From NCBI GenBank assembly GCA_011089965.1, contig JAANAU010000006.1, positions 62,001 through 126,000 of the forward strand: a stretch of DNA of 64,000 nucleotides. The letters run 5' to 3'. A program made the translations under genes and the position numbers. Positions 58,072 through 64,000 of this stretch are shown piece after piece. Source of the stretch: Magnetococcales bacterium. Its GTDB lineage: Bacteria; Pseudomonadota; Magnetococcia; Magnetococcales; Magnetaquicoccaceae. The stretch's first letter is position 1; each line of letters starts with the position of its first letter. A model generated the notes under the pieces. That model did no database searches. It had not been told where the DNA came from and worked only from the letters and a program-made list of their open reading frames with translations.

Positions 58072-59138
58072 CGTCTCAGTCCGCGCAAACCGTACACATA
58101 GGCCAACACCTCGGCCACTGCCTTGAACAACTCGTGCGGAATCGCCCGTTCCAGATCCACATCCTTGAACAGAGTGCGCGCCAACGGCGGATTCTCCACC
58201 AACGGCACGCCATGACTTTTGGCCACCTCACGAATCCGTTGCGCCACCAGTCCGCGCCCTTTGGCCGTCACCTTGGGCGCGCTCATCTTGCCCTGTTGAT
58301 ACAACAAGGCCACGGCCACATGGGTCGGGTTGGTGATCACCACATCGGCCTTGGGCACCTCGGCCATCATGCGACGCTGGGCCATCTCGCGCTGAATCTG
58401 ACGAATGCGGCTCTTGACCAGCGGATCGCCTTCCATCTGCTTCAGCTCATCCTTGACCTCCTGTTTGGTCATGCGCAGAGCCTTCATATGCTCATACTTT
58501 TGATACAAAAAATCAAACAAGGCAAAGGCCAGGAAGGCCATGGTCACATTCCAAAGCACGGCCAGTGAGTCCTTGCCCAAGGTCACGGTCACATGCTCAA
58601 TCGAGGTGGCGGTCCATCCCATGATCTCCGGCATGCTGGTACTGATGGCCTGATACACCACCAGTGAAATCACCCCCATCTTCAACACCGACTTGAACAG
58701 GTCCACCAGGGAACGCTTGGAAAAAAGGCGTTTGAAACCGGTCCAGGGATTCAATTTGGAGAATTTCGGCTTCAACGGATCCAGACTGAACAGAAAACCG
58801 TGCTGCACCATGGATCCGAACAGAGCCATGAAAATGAACACCGCCAGAAAAGGGGCCATATCCACCAGCATGCCGGTCAACACCCCATCGACCAGCACTG
58901 CCACCCCCTGGCTGGTCAAATCATCGCTGATCGCCCCGCCCAGGAAAAATCGCATTTTTTCCTGCAAGGCGTTCCAGAAGGTGGGACCGTGAAAATAAAA
59001 CACGCCGGTCGCCCCCAGCAGCAACAGTGCCGTCCCCACCTCACGGGAGTTGGCCACCTGTCCCTTGTTGCGGGCATCCCCCAACCGTTTGCCGGTCGGG
59101 TCTTCGGTTTTGGATTCGTTGTCGGCATCTTCGGCCAT
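58068..59138 (-). CDS. flhB: Flagellar type III export switch protein FlhB
   Basis: 356 residues. N-terminal membrane domain with four helices (about 30-215), then the cytosolic domain with the self-cleaving motif NPTH (VVITNPTHVAVALLY) and C-terminal GVPLVENPPLARTLFKDVDL. It gates the export apparatus and switches substrate class after autocleavage between N and P. Shows the organism is flagellated. Upstream of recX, divergent from larE. Confidence 0.96.
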   Translation of the reverse strand: MAEDADNESKTEDPTGKRLGDARNKGQVANSREVGTALLLLGATGVFYFHGPTFWNALQEKMRFFLGGAISDDLTSQGVAVLVDGVLTGMLVDMAPFLAVFIFMALFGSMVQHGFLFSLDPLKPKFSKLNPWTGFKRLFSKRSLVDLFKSVLKMGVISLVVYQAISTSMPEIMGWTATSIEHVTVTLGKDSLAVLWNVTMAFLAFALFDFLYQKYEHMKALRMTKQEVKDELKQMEGDPLVKSRIRQIQREMAQRRMMAEVPKADVVITNPTHVAVALLYQQGKMSAPKVTAKGRGLVAQRIREVAKSHGVPLVENPPLARTLFKDVDLERAIPHELFKAVAEVLAYVYGLRGLRR

Positions 59139-59436
59139 CAGGCAACGGCTCCTTCAAGCTCAGGTCAATGAACAGGCACCTCTTCTGTCGGTCCAATGTC
59201 ACCTGCACGATGACCAACAGACAAGAAGGCATCAATTATTGTAACCTCTTTGCCCACAGATCGAAAGGGCAGGTGCGGTGATTTGCTGTGTTGCCATACC
59301 TGTCGAAAGTCCGGTTCTCCCAGATCCGACAGCCCGGCTTGATGTCTGGTTCAGAGTGCCACACAATGTTCCTTTTGATGACTCAACAACGCCACATGGC
59401 CAACCACCCTCTCAGCCTCTGTTGGATCACGCCATC

Positions 59437-60258
59437 ATGACCCAGCCGGTCCCCGATACCCTGAATGCCAAATACCACGCCTTGCTGACGGCATTGCGCG
59501 GATCGGAAAGCCTCCTGGTGGCCTTTTCCGGCGGAGTGGACAGCACCTTTCTGCTGCTGGCCGTGCAGGAGTCGGGCATCCGGTATCTGGCGGTCACGGC
59601 CCGCTCGCCCACCATGCCGCAACACGATCTGCACGATGTCGAACGGATCGTATCCGCGTTCCGCTGTCACCACCGCTTCATCGACAGCGCAGAAATCTCG
59701 GATCCCGACTTTGTCCGCAACGCACCTGACCGTTGTTTTCACTGTAAAAGCGATCTGTTCGGACGCTTGACCGCACTGGCTGGCATCGAAGGGTATGCCC
59801 GGGTGGTGGATGGCAGCACCACAGATGATCTCCACGACTATCGCCCCGGCATGCAGGCCAAACAGAGATATGCAGTGGCCAGCCCGTTGCTGGAGGCCGG
59901 TTTGAACAAAGAGGAGATCCGGCTGTTGTCCCGTTCCAAAGGATTGCCCACATGGGACAAACCGGCCTCGCCCTGTCTGTCGTCGCGCATCGTGTATGGC
60001 GAACCGATCCGCATCGAGTCACTGCGCATGGTGGAACAGGCCGAAACCGCGCTCAGGAGTTTGGGCTTTGCCCCGTTGCGCGTGCGCAAACAGGGGGAAA
60101 CCGCCCGCATCGAAGTGACCACAACCCAGATGGAACGGCTGTTGGCTCCTGATCTGCGCCAGATGGTGGTGGACAAGGTGCGCGGTTGCGGGTTCAAGTT
60201 CGTCACTCTGGATCTGGAGGGGTTCCAAAGTGGCAAACTCAACCGGATGCACGCCTGA
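59437..60258 (+). CDS. larE: ATP-dependent sacrificial sulfur transferase LarE
   Basis: 273 residues from ATG 59437; the frame open from 59278 is ignored. PP-loop FSGGVDSTFLL, then GSTTDDLHDYRPGM, RYAVASPLLEAGLNKEEIR and the sacrificial-cysteine region PASPCLSSRIVYG. Adenylates and sulfurates the nickel-pincer cofactor precursor using its own cysteine (or an alternative via a cluster). larB and larC are not in the window. Confidence 0.92.
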   Translation: MTQPVPDTLNAKYHALLTALRGSESLLVAFSGGVDSTFLLLAVQESGIRYLAVTARSPTMPQHDLHDVERIVSAFRCHHRFIDSAEISDPDFVRNAPDRCFHCKSDLFGRLTALAGIEGYARVVDGSTTDDLHDYRPGMQAKQRYAVASPLLEAGLNKEEIRLLSRSKGLPTWDKPASPCLSSRIVYGEPIRIESLRMVEQAETALRSLGFAPLRVRKQGETARIEVTTTQMERLLAPDLRQMVVDKVRGCGFKFVTLDLEGFQSGKLNRMHA

Positions 60259-60261
60259 AAC

Positions 60262-60435
60262 TCACTCCGGGCCGGGTTCGGTCTGCCGGTGCGTTTCCGG
60301 CGCGCTGCCCGAGTCAGCTGCGGCCACCAACACGGCACGCAGATAATCCTCCACCTCCATCCCCTTGGCATCGGCCTGCTGCATCAACCGTTCGATCACC
60401 GCGTCGTCCACATGACGAATCCGCACATGTCCCAT
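60262..60435 (-). CDS. Small ribbon-helix-helix protein (FitA-like), apparently solitary
   Basis: 57 residues from ATG 60435; longer frame to 60546 is ignored. HVRIRHVDDAVIERLMQQADAKGMEVEDYLRAVL fits a FitA-type RHH DNA-binding domain (partly quoted segments of the beta strand and two helices), followed by a short polar tail. FitA-like proteins normally precede a PIN toxin; none follows here, so it could be an orphan antitoxin or a plain repressor. Its gene ends 3 bp from the larE stop (convergent). Confidence 0.6.
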   Translation of the reverse strand: MGHVRIRHVDDAVIERLMQQADAKGMEVEDYLRAVLVAAADSGSAPETHRQTEPGPE

Positions 60436-60513
60436 CTTCACATCCCCTTGTTTGCTGTTGGGTTCAACACCCCGGAAAAAACCGCAACGCCCATTTTTTT
60501 TCGATCCGCCCTC

Positions 60514-60541
60514 TTGACGCCTTCCGGCGAGTGCATACATT
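60514..60541 (+). promoter_or_regulatory. Probable promoter of groES-groEL
   Basis: ttgacg (60514-60519), 16 bp spacer, tacatt (60536-60541), about 145 bp upstream of the groES ATG. The preceding ctcttgac also resembles a sigma-32 -35 region, but the -10 does not fit CCCCAT. No CIRCE inverted repeat is present. Confidence 0.45.
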
Positions 60542-60684
60542 ACCACTCGGAAAGCTTAACATCCAAACCGTAAACGTTATCTGCCAAAGTTCCGATGGTT
60601 GTGTACCCAACGCACCAGCCCGGCATGGCGTTCACCCTGGGATCAACCAGACAAACCGTAGCACGTTTTTGTGGAGAAATCAGC

Positions 60685-60981
60685 ATGCTGAAAACGAAAT
60701 TGCGTCCGCTTCATGATCGGGTCGTGGTCAAACGCACCGAAGAGGAGAAAAAAACCGCTGGTGGCATCATCATTCCCGATACAGCCAAGGAAAAACCCAT
60801 TCAGGGCGAAGTGCTGGCCGTAGGCAAAGGTGCGATCCAGGAGAACGGTTCCATCCGTCCCATGGATGTGAAAGTGGGCGATATCGTCCTGTTTGCCAAA
60901 TATGCCGGAACCGAAGTCAAGCTGGACGGCGAGGAACTGGTGATCATGCGGGAAACCGACATCATGGGCGTCATCGGCTGA
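60685..60981 (+). CDS. groES: Co-chaperonin GroES
   Basis: 98 residues from ATG 60685 (the frame open from 60595 is ignored). [33 protein letters not shown] in overlapping pieces marks the mobile loop, and [20 protein letters not shown] the base. Heptameric lid for GroEL. groEL follows 67 bp downstream. Confidence 0.98.
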   Translation: MLKTKLRPLHDRVVVKRTEEEKKTAGGIIIPDTAKEKPIQGEVLAVGKGAIQENGSIRPMDVKVGDIVLFAKYAGTEVKLDGEELVIMRETDIMGVIG

Positions 60982-61042
60982 TACGCCCCTTTGATTTAAC
61001 CGGTTCCAATTCACACGAACTCCCTATCCATCGAGAAGGTGA

Positions 61043-62695
<1,653 letters not shown>

Positions 62696-62702
62696 AAAAA
62701 AT

Positions 62703-62744
62703 TCACCCCCGGTTGCATTGTCGCCGGGGGTGATTTATTATTTT
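62703..62744 (+). terminator. Intrinsic terminator after groEL
   Basis: tcacccccgg (62703-62712) pairs perfectly with ccgggggtga (62724-62733) across an 11-base loop, followed by a T-rich tail (tttattatttt). It starts 7 bp after the groEL stop. Confidence 0.85.
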
Positions 62745-62792
62745 AGAATTTCCATATCGTTCGGGCCATATCATCCCAGGGAGTGCGCATAC

Positions 62793-62963
62793 ATGACCAT
62801 CTTCAACCTCATCGTGGTGGGATTTGTCATCTGGGTCTTTGCCCGTGCCATTGCTGCCGGTATGCGTCACGACGATACCGACCGCTACTTCCAGACCGTC
62901 AGAGTCAAAACCGGCAAAAAATTTCATAATTTCTTCGGTGTGCCGAACTCCAACTTCAAATAA
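62793..62963 (+). CDS. Small single-helix membrane protein, unknown
   Basis: 56 residues from ATG 62793 (longer frame to 62655 overlaps groEL and is ignored). One hydrophobic helix (FNLIVVGFVIWVFARAIAAG) and a basic, polar C-terminus (VKTGKKFHNFFG). No recognised family. An SD-like CAGGGAG precedes it by about 12 bp. Lies between the groEL terminator and the M24 peptidase gene; frame integrity and RBS suggest it is real. Confidence 0.5.
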   Translation: MTIFNLIVVGFVIWVFARAIAAGMRHDDTDRYFQTVRVKTGKKFHNFFGVPNSNFK

Positions 62964-62980
62964 TCTCCACATTCATTGCC

Positions 62981-64000
62981 ATGGACTCTGCCCGCCTGAT
63001 TTATGCTGCCAGCGAATCATCGGCAGATCTCTATTATGCGACCCGCTTTTTCGCACCAGACCCGTTTCTGTACCTGCGTACATCAACGGGCACCAGCCAT
63101 ATCGTGGTCACGGCTCTGGAAATCGACCGGGCCAAACGCACCGCGCGCGTGGACCAGGTCCATGAATGGAACGATCTGAAACAACGCTGGCTGGCAGACC
63201 ACCCGGAACAAACCCCCACCACCATCACCCTGACCCTCCGCTTTCTGCAAGAACAAAACATCACGGACATCACAACACCTGCGGAGTTTCCGGTTCTGAT
63301 GGCCGACCAACTGCGCCAGGCCGGTATCACGCTCACCCCGCTGCCTGACCCGTTCTGGCCGGAACGGGCCACCAAAAGCGTGGAAGAGATTGCCCAGATC
63401 GCTGTGGCCGTGGCTGTGACGGGCATGGGCATGGAGGCCGGGATCGAACTGATCCGACAGGCCACCATCGGCGAAAACGACATGCTCATGTTGGAGGATG
63501 TTCCGCTGACCAGCGAACGGGTACGCGCCGAGATTCATGCCCGCCTGGTACGCGACGGGGCTGCCCCGCATCATACCATTGTGGCCGGAGGCACCCAAAG
63601 CGCTGATCCCCATGAAACCGGACACGGCATTCTGTATGCCCACCAGCCCATCATCCTGGACATCTTTCCGCGCATGGAGAACAACGGCTACTGGGGAGAC
63701 ATGACCCGCACCGTCTGCAAGGGAACACCCCCGGACCGGCTGGCAGCCATGTGGCAGGCTGTGGCCGATGCCCAGGAGGTGGCATTCGGAATGATCCGGG
63801 ATCAAGCTTCGGGTGGTGCCATTCATCAGGCTGTCACCGACAGTCTGACCCGGGCCGGTTTTGCCACAGGTCTGGATGAGAGTGGCCGCCAAAGCGGTTT
63901 TTTTCACGGGACCGGTCATGGTCTGGGTCTGGAGATCCACGAGGCACCGCGCATCGGTGGCAAGGATCAACGACTGGTCAAGGGCCATGTGGTGACCGTG
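62981..64000 (+). CDS. M24-family metallopeptidase (Xaa-Pro aminopeptidase-like), 3' truncated
   Basis: 340 codons to the right edge, no stop. N-terminal creatinase-like domain (~1-130), then the pita-bread fold with metal ligands D in ILDIFPR, D in WGDMTRT and H in FFHGTGHGLGLEIHEAPR; the last two acidic ligands would lie beyond the edge. Probably cleaves X-Pro N-terminal residues. Starts at ATG 62981, 17 bp after the small membrane protein. Confidence 0.88.
   Translation, partial: MDSARLIYAASESSADLYYATRFFAPDPFLYLRTSTGTSHIVVTALEIDRAKRTARVDQVHEWNDLKQRWLADHPEQTPTTITLTLRFLQEQNITDITTPAEFPVLMADQLRQAGITLTPLPDPFWPERATKSVEEIAQIAVAVAVTGMGMEAGIELIRQATIGENDMLMLEDVPLTSERVRAEIHARLVRDGAAPHHTIVAGGTQSADPHETGHGILYAHQPIILDIFPRMENNGYWGDMTRTVCKGTPPDRLAAMWQAVADAQEVAFGMIRDQASGGAIHQAVTDSLTRAGFATGLDESGRQSGFFHGTGHGLGLEIHEAPRIGGKDQRLVKGHVVTV

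Noticed and set aside
60436-60684. CIRCE element controlling groESL
   Set aside because: No TTAGCACTC-N9-GAGTGCTAA-like inverted repeat is present.

Overview
The window is about 64 kb of a GC-rich proteobacterial chromosome, cut at both ends (the first and last genes run off the edges). Flagellar FlhB, CheC and two c-di-GMP cyclases point to a motile Gram-negative. An F1-ATPase operon without F0 genes and a ThiS-ThiG fusion fit an Alphaproteobacteria-like lineage. The overall style, including intergenic 'gagggggtctggggg' repeats, recalls Magnetococcia (Magnetococcales). That placement is inferred from gene content only.

1-13.5 kb is the accessory part. An AAA/TPR protein is followed by a response-regulator/metallo-beta-lactamase fusion. 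Then comes a minus-strand island: a lysR gene, a large protein with an intact-looking APH-type kinase and a trypsin-like domain that has lost two of its three catalytic residues, a MoxR-type AAA+ ATPase, a 1152-residue protein ending in two formylglycine-generating-enzyme/C-type-lectin (FGE) modules, a Phd/PIN toxin-antitoxin pair, and a third free-standing FGE module. The gene set matches the NTPase-regulated ternary conflict systems built around MoxR. The ends of all three FGE modules look like variable regions of a diversity-generating retroelement (DGR): a 74-77 bp hypervariable block abuts a 26 bp segment identical in all three, inside otherwise conserved modules. No reverse transcriptase or template repeat is in the window. 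This island is the main discovery candidate.

13.5-32 kb holds a lytic-transglycosylase-like lipoprotein with two cyclic-nucleotide-binding proteins, an RND efflux pair, a Sel1-repeat protein, hypoxanthine phosphoribosyltransferase, biotin carboxylase and its carrier protein (accCB), aroQ, thiSG, an Lpp-like lipoprotein, a GmhB-like phosphatase, a methyltransferase, and a signalling cluster (CheC, hybrid histidine kinase, GGDEF).

32-64 kb is mostly housekeeping: a thioredoxin-TPR protein, tRNA-Leu(GAG), a SlmA-like regulator, BI-1 and YkuD, an AI-2E family permease, rsmB, purH-purD-purE-tsaC, an ODP-GGEEF protein, glmS, glmU, the F1-ATPase operon (atpHAGDC), fxsA, a glycosyltransferase-like protein, alaS-recX-flhB, larE, groES-groEL and an M24 peptidase.

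Six copies of one intergenic element (about 120-250 bp, GC-rich hairpins at the ends and an AT-rich centre of variable length) lie between genes at about 23.1, 28.1, 35.2, 40.7, 46.0 and 54.4 kb. They probably act as bidirectional terminators or are non-autonomous mobile elements.
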